From Deltaproteobacteria bacterium HGW-Deltaproteobacteria-12 (GTDB taxonomy: Bacteria > Desulfobacterota > Syntrophia > Syntrophales > Smithellaceae): DNA of 64,000 nucleotides. The notes under the pieces are model-generated. The model searched no databases and had not been told where the DNA came from. It worked only from the letters and a program-made list of their open reading frames with translations. The stretch spans positions 1 to 64,000 of the forward strand of contig PHBK01000023.1 in NCBI GenBank assembly GCA_002840565.1, given 5' to 3'. Positions 9,085 through 17,582 of the stretch are shown here, piece after piece. The position numbers and the translations under genes are program-made. The stretch's first letter is position 1. Each line of letters starts with the position of its first letter.

Positions 9085-9114
9085 TTGACAGACAAAGACC
9101 GGGCAGTCTATAAT
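9085..9114 (+). promoter_or_regulatory. Sigma-70 promoter for the DsbC-like gene
   Basis: TTGACA (9085-9090), an 18-bp spacer and TATAAT (9109-9114) form a near-consensus promoter 29 bp before the start codon at 9143. Confidence 0.75.
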
Positions 9115-9142
9115 CACCAGCATTCTCATCAGGAGGATTTTG

Positions 9143-9841
9143 GTGAAACGACCAGCTATTCTCATCTTATGCTTGCTTTTAATTTTTCCGGCCTGTGCCG
9201 CGGCCAAGAACTACTCGCCCGAAGAAAAGTTTAAGAAAAGTTTCCCCGACAGAAGCTTTGAAAGCATCAACCCTACAGCAATCAAGGGAATTTATGAAGT
9301 ATACACGGGCAATCAGCTTTTTTACTATGCTCCGGAAGCAAATGTGTTAATTTACGGCAATATAGTTACTAAAGAAGGAGTAAGTCTGACGCGGGAAAGT
9401 TTTGTAAAGAAGATGGCGCCCAAAATGGCGAACCTTCCCCTGGACAGTGCGTTAAAAATCGGCGACGGGAAGACCGTCATTGTAGAATTTCTGGATCCCG
9501 ATTGTTTCCACTGCCGCGAATCCTATAAATTCTTTGCTCAGCGGAAAGATGTTACCACCTATGTATTCTTTTATCCTTTGTCGCAACTCTCGGAAAAAAA
9601 GATCCGTCATATCTTATGCTCGGACAGACCGGTAAAAACATATGAAGAAGTAATGACCGGAAAACTCGATAATAATGAACAACTTAATGCTTGCACATAT
9701 GCAAAGGTGGAAGAGACTCTAAAAACACATAAAAGACTGGCCGCCCAAATCGGCATTCGGTCAACGCCATTCTTTTATATCAAAGGGCGGGCCCTCGATG
9801 GCTTTGAGGCTCGGGAATTTGAACAGCTGCTCAAGAAATGA
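9143..9841 (+). CDS. Exported thioredoxin-fold protein, DsbC/DsbG-like
   Basis: A 232-residue protein with a signal sequence (hydrophobic core LILCLLLIFPACAAA; the Cys could also make it a lipoprotein). An N-terminal dimerisation-like region is followed by a thioredoxin fold with the active site DPDCFHCRESYKF (CFHC) near residue 125 and the cis-Pro motif RSTPFFYIKG near 210. This fits a disulfide isomerase or related thiol protein. The start is the GTG at 9143, because AGGAGG (9131-9136) lies 6 nt upstream; the TTG directly before it is too close. It is followed 10 bp later by a small cytochrome c, so the pair is probably co-transcribed. Confidence 0.82.
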   Translation: MKRPAILILCLLLIFPACAAAKNYSPEEKFKKSFPDRSFESINPTAIKGIYEVYTGNQLFYYAPEANVLIYGNIVTKEGVSLTRESFVKKMAPKMANLPLDSALKIGDGKTVIVEFLDPDCFHCRESYKFFAQRKDVTTYVFFYPLSQLSEKKIRHILCSDRPVKTYEEVMTGKLDNNEQLNACTYAKVEETLKTHKRLAAQIGIRSTPFFYIKGRALDGFEAREFEQLLKK

Positions 9842-9851
9842 GGATGTTGAT

Positions 9852-10112
9852 ATGAAAAATTCTTTTGTTATTTTAGTTATTGGCGCTTTTTTATTTCTTT
9901 TTATGGCATCTCCTGTTGTGGCGCAGTCCGAGGTTAAAGCATTGGTCGAAAAAGAATGCTCCCGATGTCATGGCATTGCCAGGGTAAACAAGGCCAGTAA
10001 AGATGCCGCTGCCTGGGAAAAAACAGTCAACCGGATGATTAAAAAGGGTGCCGCGATAAAGCCGGAAGAAAAGGACGACGTTATTAAATATCTCAGCACA
10101 TTGAAGAAATAG
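9852..10112 (+). CDS. Small exported c-type cytochrome
   Basis: 86 residues: a signal peptide (core about 7-20, cleavage near VVAQS) and one haem c site, ECSRCHGIARVNKA (CxxCH near residue 35-39). A possible axial Met lies in NRMIKKGA, and the end is DVIKYLSTLKK, the usual last helix of class I cytochromes. The length is that of a minimal single-haem electron carrier. The ATG at 9852 follows GAGGATGTT, a plausible ribosome site. It lies directly after the DsbC-like gene, consistent with a shared role in periplasmic thiol or cytochrome maturation. Confidence 0.85.
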   Translation: MKNSFVILVIGAFLFLFMASPVVAQSEVKALVEKECSRCHGIARVNKASKDAAAWEKTVNRMIKKGAAIKPEEKDDVIKYLSTLKK

Positions 10113-10323
10113 CAGAGGCCCTTTGGCTCAAGACTGAAGGTGATCAGGAATTCTTATCCGGTTGCTCCGGGTCCTGTTCATATCTTCAAAGGGATTTTGC
10201 TTTTGATAATTCCGGCAACCTTGAATTTGGAAATAATTTAATACCGCTTTACTTCGATATTTTCGGGTGATAGGGGAAATCACAGTAGCTTATTACCCTT
10301 ATTAAAAAGAGAGGAGAAGGTTT

Positions 10324-10581
10324 ATGAGTGTTTATAAAGTCATCGAGCTTATCGGAAGAAGCAAAAAATCATGGGAAGATGCCGCCGCAAGTGCTGTGGA
10401 AACAGCGGCAAAAAGTCTGGAAGATATAAGGATTGCAGAAGTCAAGGAACTGGACATGAAATTGGACAAAGGAAAAGTTGTCGAATATCGGGTAAAATTA
10501 AGTGTGTCGTTTAAGTATGACCGGGAACGTATTCTAGAAGATCGCGCCTCCATGCTCAAAGGAAGACGCTCTTTATTATAA
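10324..10581 (+). CDS. Dodecin family flavin-binding protein
   Basis: 85 residues matching dodecin from end to end: YKVIELIGRSKKSWEDA, then the central helix, EVKELDMKLDKG and VVEYRVKLSVSFKYD. Dodecins form hollow dodecamers that store or buffer flavins (riboflavin, FMN). A short charged extension (ERILEDRASMLKGRRSLL) goes beyond the usual ~68-70 residues. It has a clear ribosome site (GAGGAGAAGG) and appears to stand alone. The 10630 hairpin lies about 50 bp downstream. Confidence 0.93.
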   Translation: MSVYKVIELIGRSKKSWEDAAASAVETAAKSLEDIRIAEVKELDMKLDKGKVVEYRVKLSVSFKYDRERILEDRASMLKGRRSLL

Positions 10582-10629
10582 AGCGCAGCACTTTGCTTCA
10601 ATTCAATTTTTGCCGGTCATCATCGCAAT

Positions 10630-10653
10630 AAATGGGGACGATTGTCCCCATTT
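10630..10653. terminator. Perfect AAATGGGGAC hairpin after dodecin
   Basis: AAATGGGGAC (10630-10639), a GATT loop and GTCCCCATTT (10644-10653) form a perfect 10-bp stem. It may terminate the dodecin transcript or be a REP-like remnant; the GGGGAC core recurs at 2210, 11366 and 59744. Confidence 0.45.
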
Positions 10654-10683
10654 ATTTTCAAAGTATCATAAACCAAGGCATAC

Positions 10684-10718
10684 TTGACTTTTCCGGTCAA
10701 TGTAATTACAATGTGACC
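10684..10718 (+). promoter_or_regulatory. mazEF promoter with overlapping palindromic operator
   Basis: TTGACT (10684-10689), a 17-bp spacer and TACAAT (10707-10712) make a good promoter. A dyad overlaps it: GGTCA (10695-10699), the perfect palindrome TGTAATTACA (10701-10710) and TGACC (10714-10718). This is the arrangement expected for autorepression by the MazE/MazF complex. Confidence 0.65.
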
Positions 10719-10742
10719 ACTTTCTGTTATTGGAGGCATAAA

Positions 10743-10997
10743 ATGAGAGCAAGCATTATAAGAATCGGCAATTCCCAGGGAATCCGGATTCCGAAACCAT
10801 TTCTGGATCAGACCGGAATTATGGATGCCGTGGAGGTGGAGATAGAGAAAAATCAAATCATAATTCGACCGATTTCCAATCCCAGGGCTGATTGGGATAG
10901 TGCTTTCCGGGCAATGGCCGAAAACGGTCAGGACGCGATGCTCGACGGCAATGAAAGCATTGCCAATTCCTGGGATGAAGAGGAATGGCAATGGTAG
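10743..10997 (+). CDS. mazE: MazE-like antitoxin (AbrB/SpoVT fold)
   Basis: 84 residues. The N-terminal SpoVT/AbrB-type DNA-binding domain has the MazE pattern IIRIGNSQGIRIPKPFLDQ (about 5-23) and EVEIEKNQIIIRPI. The acidic C-terminal tail (about 48-84) would wrap the toxin. It binds its own operator and neutralises the MazF-like RNase encoded next, whose start codon lies inside this gene's end (7-bp overlap from 10991). The ATG at 10743 is chosen because it begins the domain and follows GGAGGC. Confidence 0.9.
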   Translation: MRASIIRIGNSQGIRIPKPFLDQTGIMDAVEVEIEKNQIIIRPISNPRADWDSAFRAMAENGQDAMLDGNESIANSWDEEEWQW

Positions 10998-11314
10998 TAA
11001 ATCGATTCGATGTCTATTTAATCAATCTTGATCCCACTGTCGGTTCTGAAATTAAGAAAACGCGGCCTTGTTTGATTATCTCGCCCGACGAAATGAACCG
11101 GCATATTCAAACGGTTATAGTGGCCCCGCTGACAACGGCCGGCAAAGAATATCCCACGCGGATACCATGTCAATTCAAGAAGAAAAAAGGGCATATCGTT
11201 TTAGATCAGATCCGCACAATCGACAAAACACGACTGATAAAAAATCTGGGAGCTATTGATTCAGAAACCCAATTGAAAGTTATTGCGGTTTTACAGCGGT
11301 TATTTGCATTTTGA
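10991..11314 (+). CDS. mazF: MazF/PemK-family endoribonuclease toxin
   Basis: 107 residues from the ATG at 10991; an alternative ATG at 10985 adds two residues. The start at 10991 has GAAGAGG at better spacing. MazF hallmarks: FDVYLINLDPTVGSEIKKTR (strand pair with the PxxGxExxxxRP signature), PCLIISPDEMN, TVIVAPLTT and HIVLDQIRTIDKTRL with the catalytic-region Arg and Thr. Family members cut single-stranded RNA at short motifs. It is full length and appears intact. It forms a toxin-antitoxin pair with the overlapping gene. Confidence 0.92.
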   Translation: MVVNRFDVYLINLDPTVGSEIKKTRPCLIISPDEMNRHIQTVIVAPLTTAGKEYPTRIPCQFKKKKGHIVLDQIRTIDKTRLIKNLGAIDSETQLKVIAVLQRLFAF

Positions 11315-11329
11315 TCTTGTCAAAATCAG

Positions 11330-11354
11330 TGGTTCAATCTGCAAAATTGAACCA
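11330..11354. terminator. Hairpin after mazF
   Basis: TGGTTCAA (11330-11337) and TTGAACCA (11347-11354) form a perfect 8-bp stem with a 9-nt loop, 15 bp after the mazF stop. There is no T-run directly after it, so termination is a guess. Confidence 0.35.
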
Positions 11355-11401
11355 GCGGAAAACGTCCCCATTTTTTTCTTGTACGCACGCACCGCAGCGG
11401 C

Positions 11402-11515
11402 GTGAACACCATTGTGATTGAAGGCGGTTCCATCTGCGATCAACGGGTAATCGACACTTGCGACATGTACGGTATTGTCATGGTCTTTTGCGTCCGGCGG
11501 TTGTTTTATCATTAA
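11402..11515 (+). pseudogene. Decayed 3' end of purH
   Basis: Reading from GTG at 11402 to TAA at 11515 gives 37 residues beginning VNTIVIEGGSICDQRVIDTC and ending GIVMVFCVRRLFYH. This lines up with the C-terminus of the bifunctional IMP cyclohydrolase/AICAR transformylase PurH (family pattern GVTAVIQPGGSIRD...GIAMVFTGxRHFxH), including the stop position. The conserved TG and RHF residues are changed. Upstream, TAAA (ACC GCA GCG GCG, 11389-11400) continues the family pattern only in another frame, implying a frameshift. No ribosome site or rest of the gene is present, so this is a relic. Confidence 0.65.
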
Positions 11516-11532
11516 AACAAAAATTCGTTTTC

Positions 11533-11570
11533 TGTCATTCCGGACAAGCACAGCGCGATCCGGAATCCAG
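11533..11570. repeat. REP-like TGTCATTCCGGA inverted repeat
   Basis: ATTCCGGA (11537-11544) and TCCGGAAT (11559-11566) are exact inverted repeats inside TGTCATTCCGGACAAGCACA...GGAATCCAG. This is a form common as intergenic repeats in many proteobacteria. It lies just after the purH relic, at the left edge of an AT-rich stretch. Confidence 0.55.
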
Positions 11571-12130
11571 AAAACTTGCACCTCGACAATCAAGAAAAAA
11601 AATAAAAAATTCGGACGATTCTGTTGGACTCGCCCGAACGATGTGAGACAAGCTGCAATGTCAAGAGCAAAGATTCGACTCTAATGCCATAGGATGCTAT
11701 ACATTGCTTCTAATTCTTTACAATAATTAGATCGAATTGGTTATATTTTGTTACACGACAATCCTCTAATAACCAATTTTAGACATTGTAACTATTTAAT
11801 TATTCTAGCAATATTAGGACTTGATTTATTTTCATAAATTTAACATAATATTTTTCAACATTTAGAAACATCTCCCAGAAGTCTGTTATTCAATTTCATT
11901 TCATTCAAGTTTTACCTGGTAAACAATCAACCGATTATGCGTCTTTGAGTTAATCAATATCTATTTGAATGTATAGTATAGAAGGCACGCAATATTCGCT
12001 AAAAAGTCAATAAATGCATTTAATTTTAAGTTTCACAGTCCTGATGGTTTTTTGAAGAACCGGCAAATTGTAGAGGATTAGTTGAAAATAGGTAAATAAC
12101 CACAGTTTAAAGTGATATGATTGGAGAAAT
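11571..12130. other. AT-rich gene-free stretch
   Basis: No convincing coding region is visible here. Base use is visibly richer in A and T than in flanking genes, and continues so through the next gene to about 13100. This fits recent acquisition or a decayed segment. No transposase or attachment-site repeat was seen. Confidence 0.5.
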
Positions 12131-13060
12131 ATGAACACTAAACTTATAGTTTTTCTATTATTCTTCATCGTTTGCTTCGCATCGTTCCCGGAAAAAACTT
12201 TTTCTAAAGATGACAATGCAATTAAAATTCATCTTTCTTGGGACCGTTATTATGAATTGCACCCAAAAAATGAAAAATATGCGAACAATAACCTAGAGCC
12301 CCTTCACAAAGTGGCATACAAATGCAAAAGGGATTCATCTGGTACACGTTATTCTGAATTTGCAGATGGAGCCTATGGTGACATAGATGGTATTGTTGAA
12401 AAGCATCTGAGTTTTAGTGAGATAGAAAAAAATTTGGAATTTGATTTACCCCATAGTGCTTATGATCATCGAGCTTGGTGGAGCAATCCATCATCTCCTT
12501 CAGATCATCCCCATGCCCAGTCATGGCTTGAAGCAGGTTGGATAGTTGATACAGTAAACTTAAAAGATAAGAGGGTATGTTTTCGGAGGACGGGCCCACG
12601 TCCATCTTTTACCAATCGCCGGAAGGCAATTGATGAAAAGAATATCGGCATGACTCAAAATATTAAGGGTATGCAATTTTTGCTTGATTTTGGTTTCGAA
12701 GAGGCAGGGGAGTGGTTTCTTGAAGATGACTCATTGCAGATTAGATTAAAGCGGCACAAGAATGAGCGAAATATATTATATGCCTTTGTTGCGCAAGGAA
12801 AGATCCAGTATATTGGTAAATCAAATCAAACACTGCTGGGGCGTATGAACGGATATAAAAATCCTGGCCCAACACAAAGCACGAATATTAATAACAATGC
12901 TCGAATCAAGGAACTGCTACATGCAAACATAACTGTTAAAATACTCGTCTTTGTTCCAAAGGAAGCTGTGATTTATCGTGAGGTGCCGGTAAATATTGCA
13001 GCTGGCGTTGAGGAAATTCTGATTACAAAAATTAGACCGCCATGGAACAATCGGCTATGA
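12131..13060 (+). CDS. Exported DUF7662 and GIY-YIG domain protein
   Basis: 309 residues in three parts. Residues 1-25 look like a signal peptide (LIVFLLFFIVCFASF core). Residues about 55-160 resemble DUF7662: PLHKVAY..., LSFSEIEKNLEFDLPHSAYD, HRAWWSNPSS, HAQSWLEAGWIVDTVNLKDK, VCFRR. Residues about 210-309 resemble a GIY-YIG nuclease: NILYAFVAQGKIQYIGKSNQ with an Arg at GRMNGYKNPG, then HANITVKILVF and a late Glu (GVEEILITKIRPPWN). DUF7662 is usually met in proteins near restriction or defence genes. The gene is AT-rich, unlike its neighbours. Both domain assignments are from memory of the family patterns; the signal sequence makes a nuclease role in the cytoplasm doubtful. Confidence 0.6.
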   Translation: MNTKLIVFLLFFIVCFASFPEKTFSKDDNAIKIHLSWDRYYELHPKNEKYANNNLEPLHKVAYKCKRDSSGTRYSEFADGAYGDIDGIVEKHLSFSEIEKNLEFDLPHSAYDHRAWWSNPSSPSDHPHAQSWLEAGWIVDTVNLKDKRVCFRRTGPRPSFTNRRKAIDEKNIGMTQNIKGMQFLLDFGFEEAGEWFLEDDSLQIRLKRHKNERNILYAFVAQGKIQYIGKSNQTLLGRMNGYKNPGPTQSTNINNNARIKELLHANITVKILVFVPKEAVIYREVPVNIAAGVEEILITKIRPPWNNRL

Positions 13061-13165
13061 GAATCAAATTAAGATTTGAGAATAACGACTTCGGTTGATG
13101 TTCTATAGATTATCCGTTTTTATACACAAATATCAGACGTCAGTCTTCAGCCTTTAATGTATGTA

Positions 13166-15064
13166 TTACCTTATTTTTGCGCCTGTTTTTGCTTCCCGGT
13201 CGAAAGCCAAAACGGTAAGCCCATCCGCCGTGTCGGTTGCCAGCAGCATGCCGCGGGATTCCACCCCCATCAGCTTTGCCGGCTTCAGATTGGCGACAAT
13301 GGCAATTTTTTTGCCAATCATTTCTTCCGGTTTGTAATCTTTGCCGATGCCGGCAACGATAGTCCGTTCCTCGCCGATGTCTATTTTCAGCTTTATCAGT
13401 TTATTGGATTTAGGAACCATCTGCGCTTCTAAAATGGTAGCTACGCGCAAATCCACTTTGGCAAAATCTTCGTAATCAATCTCCGGTTTCAGATCAATTA
13501 AGTGCCCATCATTTACCCTGGCCTTCTTTTCTTTATCCTTTTCAATGCGCGGGAATAAGGACTCACCGCGGGTTAATGGGCTGCCGGTGGGAATTGCTCC
13601 CCATTCTTGAATCGAGGCTAAATCCAGTTTTGAATTTTCCGGCACACCGATTTGCTGCAATATATTTCCGGAAGTTCCCGGCATAAAAGGAGAAATCAAA
13701 ATAGCAATTGCCCGCAGGGATGCCAGCAGGTTGTACATTATGGCCGCAAGTTTTTCCCTGTTTGCCGGATCCTTCCCGAGCGTCCACGGTTCGTTTTCCA
13801 CAATGTATTTGTTGGTGATATTGATGAATTCCCAGATGGCAATCAATGCCTTATGCAGGGCCATTTCCGCAAAGCAGTTCTGCATTTCCGTAGCCGTCCG
13901 CAACGCTTCCCCCAGCAGGAGATTGTCATAATGTTCCTGCTTTATCGCCGGAACTTGACCGTTGCAGTACTTGATAACCATGGTGACAGTGCGGCTGACC
14001 AGATTTCCCAGATCATTGGCCAGATCGGAATTTAAGCGCTGCACGAACGCTTCTTCGGAAAAATTGGAATCCAAACCGAACACCATGTCCCGCAGCAGGA
14101 AATAGCGGAAGGCATCCAAACCATATTTATCCTTCAGGTCCAGCGGCTTGACCACATTGCCGAGGCTCTTGGACATTTTGCTTTGGTCGATATTCCAGTA
14201 ACCATGAACGTTCAAATGGCTGTATGGTTCAATACCTGCGGCCTTCAGCATGGTCGGCCAGTAAATGCCGTGCGGCTTTACAATGTCTTTAGCAATCAGA
14301 TGCTCGGATACCGGCCAGAATTTATTGAATTTTTCCCCTGCGGGATAATCCAGAGCAGTTACATAATTAATCAGAGCGTCAAACCAGACGTAGGTGACAT
14401 ATTGATCGTCAAAGGGCAAAGTGATGCCCCAGTCCAGCCTTGTTTTGGGACGCGAGATACAAAGATCTTCCAGCGGTTCCCGTAAAAACGCCAGCACTTC
14501 GTTTTTATACCTTTCCGGACGAATAAAATCCGGATGCTGGCTGATATAATCAATCAGCCAATTCTGGTACTTGCTCATCCGGAAAAAATAGTTGCTTTCC
14601 TTCCGGTGTTCCGGTTCGGTTTGATGATCGGGACATTTACCGTCGACCAGTTCTTTCTCCATGTAAAAACGTTCGCAGCCGACGCAATAATAGCCTTCAT
14701 ACTGGCCGAAATAAATATCCCCGGCGGCATGAACCTTCTCTAAAATATAGCGCACGGTTTCGATATGGTTCTGATCGGTTGTGCGAATAAAATAATCATT
14801 GGTTATGGAAAGTTCCGGCCAGAGACTGCGAAACTGGGCGCTGATCTTGTCGGCATATTCCTGCGGGGTAATTCCCGCCTTCTGCGCCGCTTCGGCTATT
14901 TTATCACCGTGTTCGTCGGTTCCGGTAACAAAGTAAGTTTCGACACCGGCCATGCGATGATATCTGGCCAGCACATCGGCAACTATTGTTGTGTAGGCAT
15001 GGCCTATATGGGGCGATGCGTTGACGTAATAAATCGGCGTTGTTATATAAAAAGCTTGGGACAT
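13166..15064 (-). CDS. metG: Methionine-tRNA ligase
   Basis: 632 residues, a class I synthetase charging tRNA-Met. HIGH-type motif ASPHIGHAYTT (about 17-27), zinc-binding knuckle YYCVGCERFYMEKELV and GKCPDH (about 125-150), KMSKS motif DQSKMSKSLGNVV (about 295-307), and anticodon-binding helices. The C-terminal tRNA-binding (Arc1p/EMAP-like) domain runs from about 530: DFAKVDLRVATILEAQMVPK and MLLATDTADG. All core elements are present. It heads or belongs to a minus-strand group with ricT, holB and tmk; the ricT stop lies 28 bp upstream of its start. Confidence 0.97.
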   Translation of the reverse strand: MSQAFYITTPIYYVNASPHIGHAYTTIVADVLARYHRMAGVETYFVTGTDEHGDKIAEAAQKAGITPQEYADKISAQFRSLWPELSITNDYFIRTTDQNHIETVRYILEKVHAAGDIYFGQYEGYYCVGCERFYMEKELVDGKCPDHQTEPEHRKESNYFFRMSKYQNWLIDYISQHPDFIRPERYKNEVLAFLREPLEDLCISRPKTRLDWGITLPFDDQYVTYVWFDALINYVTALDYPAGEKFNKFWPVSEHLIAKDIVKPHGIYWPTMLKAAGIEPYSHLNVHGYWNIDQSKMSKSLGNVVKPLDLKDKYGLDAFRYFLLRDMVFGLDSNFSEEAFVQRLNSDLANDLGNLVSRTVTMVIKYCNGQVPAIKQEHYDNLLLGEALRTATEMQNCFAEMALHKALIAIWEFINITNKYIVENEPWTLGKDPANREKLAAIMYNLLASLRAIAILISPFMPGTSGNILQQIGVPENSKLDLASIQEWGAIPTGSPLTRGESLFPRIEKDKEKKARVNDGHLIDLKPEIDYEDFAKVDLRVATILEAQMVPKSNKLIKLKIDIGEERTIVAGIGKDYKPEEMIGKKIAIVANLKPAKLMGVESRGMLLATDTADGLTVLAFDREAKTGAKIR

Positions 15065-15092
15065 GTCATAAACCTTTCCTTTTACAGTTTAC

Positions 15093-15869
15093 CTACCCGA
15101 GGGGTGAATCAGACTCGCTTGTTTCAATCTTATTCCCCGGAGCGGTTATTTTTTTATCAGCGGGCAAAGAATTACAGGGGCCGCAATTGCCGGCGGTCTT
15201 GGCAGCCTTGGAGCATTTCTTGATGCCGGCATAACTCTCATGTTCGAAAGCCAGACAGCACATCAGACGGCCGCAAAGACCGGATATTTTTTCCGGATTG
15301 AGCGACATGCTCTGTTCTTTGGCCATTTTTACCGTCACGCGCTCGAGGTTCTGCAGTATACCCGCACAGCAAATAGGCCTACCGCACACAGCGATGCCTT
15401 TAATAATGCTGGATTCCTGCCGCGCTCCTATTTGCTTGAGTTCAATACGGGTTTTGAATTTCTGGACAAGATCTTTGACCAGATCGCGGAAATCAACTCG
15501 CGTCTCGGCGGTAAAGTAAAAAAGGATTTTACTCTTATCGAAAAGATAATCTACGGCAATTAACTTCATGGGAAGCTGCCGGTCGGCAATTTTCGCCTGG
15601 CAGTATTTCTTGGCTTCATGTTCGAGCCGGTCGTTTTCATCTTTAATGCGCAAATCTTCCGCCGTGACTTTACGGACAACTTTTTTAAGATTATGAGGCA
15701 GTTCCTGAGACTCGCATCTCCTCACATCATTAAAAACAACTCCAAAAGCCAGGCCATTTTCTGTATTGACGATGACTTGATCATCTCTGTGCAGAAGAAG
15801 ATCGCCGGCATTGAAAATGTAGCTTCTGCCTTCTTTTTTAAATTTGACGCCGATAGTATTTGTTAACAA
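15093..15869 (-). CDS. ricT: RicT/YaaT-like PSP1-domain protein
   Basis: 258 residues with a PSP1 domain, including SKILFYFTAETRVDFRDLVK, then TRIELKQIGARQE and the Cys-rich region GRPICCAGIL and GLCGRLMCCLAFEHE. These conserved cysteines are the iron-sulfur-linked set known from Bacillus RicT, part of the RicAFT complex that affects RNase Y activity. The C-terminal tail has an extra Cys pair (NCGPCNS). The likely start is a TTG at 15869 after AGGGTGA; no in-frame ATG lies near. In many bacteria this gene sits next to holB and metG, as here. Its function in deltaproteobacteria is not established. Confidence 0.88.
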   Translation of the reverse strand: MLTNTIGVKFKKEGRSYIFNAGDLLLHRDDQVIVNTENGLAFGVVFNDVRRCESQELPHNLKKVVRKVTAEDLRIKDENDRLEHEAKKYCQAKIADRQLPMKLIAVDYLFDKSKILFYFTAETRVDFRDLVKDLVQKFKTRIELKQIGARQESSIIKGIAVCGRPICCAGILQNLERVTVKMAKEQSMSLNPEKISGLCGRLMCCLAFEHESYAGIKKCSKAAKTAGNCGPCNSLPADKKITAPGNKIETSESDSPLG

Positions 15870-15915
15870 AATAATTTCACCCTGTACATTCCTGTAAAAA
15901 GTTACCCCCCTGCAA

Positions 15916-16896
15916 TTACCAATTCAGTTTAAAGGCCATTGTTTCCAATGTCAATGTTTTGTTGACATTGAGTTCTATCGTTTCCCAGGCCCCGGCGATG
16001 CGCTGAATATTCTGGAGAATTTGCTCGCCCGATAATCTTTGGGCAAGTTGATCAATGTAGGAACATTGGTCCGAATTAATAAGCATTTCCTGCTTCCGGG
16101 TCTCCTTATAGACGAGAGCATCGCGAAAACAGGAACTGATAATATCCAGGCCTTGTTTGATCTTCTTTTTATCCTGGCCGAAATATGAGGCCAGGATCAG
16201 TAAACTGATCGGATTATTCCTTGTGGTATTCATCACCAGTTGAATAAGTCCTGCCCGAAAGAAAGCAATATCTTCCGCATCGAGTTCCAGCGCCTTGCCG
16301 ATAGAACCGCCGGAAAGCCCCGCCAGCAAGGCCGATCTTTGCTCATCCATCCCTTTTTGTTGCGCAAGAAAACGGGCGACGGTATTTGCCGGCAGAGGGT
16401 TGAAGCGCATATGCCGGCAGCGGGAAAGGACTGTTGCCGGCAGACTGTAGGGGCGGGAGCTGACGAGAATTAATATGTTGAAGGCCGAAGGTTCCTCCAG
16501 CGTTTTTAAAAGAGCATTTGCCGCGTGATCATTCATTTTATCGGCATCGTCAATGATGACTGACCGCCATCTTCCTTCCAGGGGCTTAAATTTCATTCTT
16601 TCCTGGATTTCTCGGATGGCGTTGATACGAATAAACTGGCCGTCAGCTTCAATAAAAATCATATCCGCATGGCTGGCATGGCGGGCCTTTAGGCAGGAAG
16701 AGCATTTTCCGCAGGCATCGGCCAGGCTGTCCGACGAGTCACAGTTGAGGGCGGTGGCGAACTGGCCGGCCAGAGTTCTTTTGCCGCTGCCGTTTATTCC
16801 GGAAAAAAGGTAGGCGTGCCCCACTCGTTTTTGAGCGATAGCTTTGCGGAGCATCGTTACTTGCCTTTCGTGGCCGTAGATATCGAGAAAAGACAT
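15916..16896 (-). CDS. holB: DNA polymerase III delta-prime subunit
   Basis: 326 residues of the clamp-loader AAA+ type. Walker A-like FSGINGSGKRTLAGQFA (about 31-47), the zinc module CGKCSSCLKARHASH (about 62-76), Walker B-like VIIDDADKMNDHAANALLKT (about 112-131) and the SRC sensor VLSRCRHMRFNPL. The C-terminal collar domain is weakly conserved but complete in length. It loads the beta sliding clamp in the replisome. It lies between tmk upstream and ricT downstream, a conserved order (tmk-holB-ricT-metG). Confidence 0.93.
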   Translation of the reverse strand: MSFLDIYGHERQVTMLRKAIAQKRVGHAYLFSGINGSGKRTLAGQFATALNCDSSDSLADACGKCSSCLKARHASHADMIFIEADGQFIRINAIREIQERMKFKPLEGRWRSVIIDDADKMNDHAANALLKTLEEPSAFNILILVSSRPYSLPATVLSRCRHMRFNPLPANTVARFLAQQKGMDEQRSALLAGLSGGSIGKALELDAEDIAFFRAGLIQLVMNTTRNNPISLLILASYFGQDKKKIKQGLDIISSCFRDALVYKETRKQEMLINSDQCSYIDQLAQRLSGEQILQNIQRIAGAWETIELNVNKTLTLETMAFKLNW

Positions 16897-16934
16897 GGTC
16901 GGTTATCCTTAATTAACGGACGTTGCAGAGGCCG

Positions 16935-17582
16935 TCAATCATGCTGTCCGATGAATTCCGTAATATGCCGGAATACTTCCTGCTGGATGGTTTCTGCGTC
17001 GCGAGTCGCATCAATTAAGCGGAACCTTGCCGGCTCGCTTTTTAAAATATCCAGATAACCCTGGCGAACCTTGTTATGGAAATTGATGCTCTCTTTCTCA
17101 AACCGGTCGGATAATGATGCATCCTTTAAGAGATTGTCCCGATCTCCGGCCCTTTTCAATCCTATTTCCACCGGTAAATCAAAGAGCAGGGTTAGATCTG
17201 GTTTCAAGCCCAGCGATGAATAATCGTTAATTGCTTTAATAAATTCGGAGTTGAGGCCTCTTGCCGCCCCCTGATAGGCATATGTGGCGTCGGAATAGCG
17301 ATCGCATAAGACTATTTTGTTTTGCAGCAGCGCAGGCATTATTATTTCCCGGACATGCTGTGCCCGGGCGGCGCAAAAGAGGAATAATTCCGTTTCCGCG
17401 CACATTTGATGATGTCCGCGGTCAAAAAGAATGGCGCCGATTTTTCGGCCGATGTCGGTTCCCGAAGGTTCCTGGGTAATTAAAAGCGGGGCATTCCTGG
17501 CTGATAAATTCCGGGCAACCAGTCGCATTTGAGTAGATTTCCCCGAACCCTCAATACCTTCAAAGGTGATTAATTTATTCAT
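16935..17582 (-). CDS. tmk: Thymidylate kinase
   Basis: 215 residues. P-loop ITFEGIEGSGKSTQMRL (about 5-21), the DRYSDATYAYQGAARGL substrate motif (about 96-112), LTLLFDLPVEIGLKRAGDR and a lid region with arginines. It phosphorylates dTMP to dTDP for DNA synthesis. Length is normal. The gap to holB is 38 bp, so the two are likely co-transcribed. Confidence 0.96.
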   Translation of the reverse strand: MNKLITFEGIEGSGKSTQMRLVARNLSARNAPLLITQEPSGTDIGRKIGAILFDRGHHQMCAETELFLFCAARAQHVREIIMPALLQNKIVLCDRYSDATYAYQGAARGLNSEFIKAINDYSSLGLKPDLTLLFDLPVEIGLKRAGDRDNLLKDASLSDRFEKESINFHNKVRQGYLDILKSEPARFRLIDATRDAETIQQEVFRHITEFIGQHD

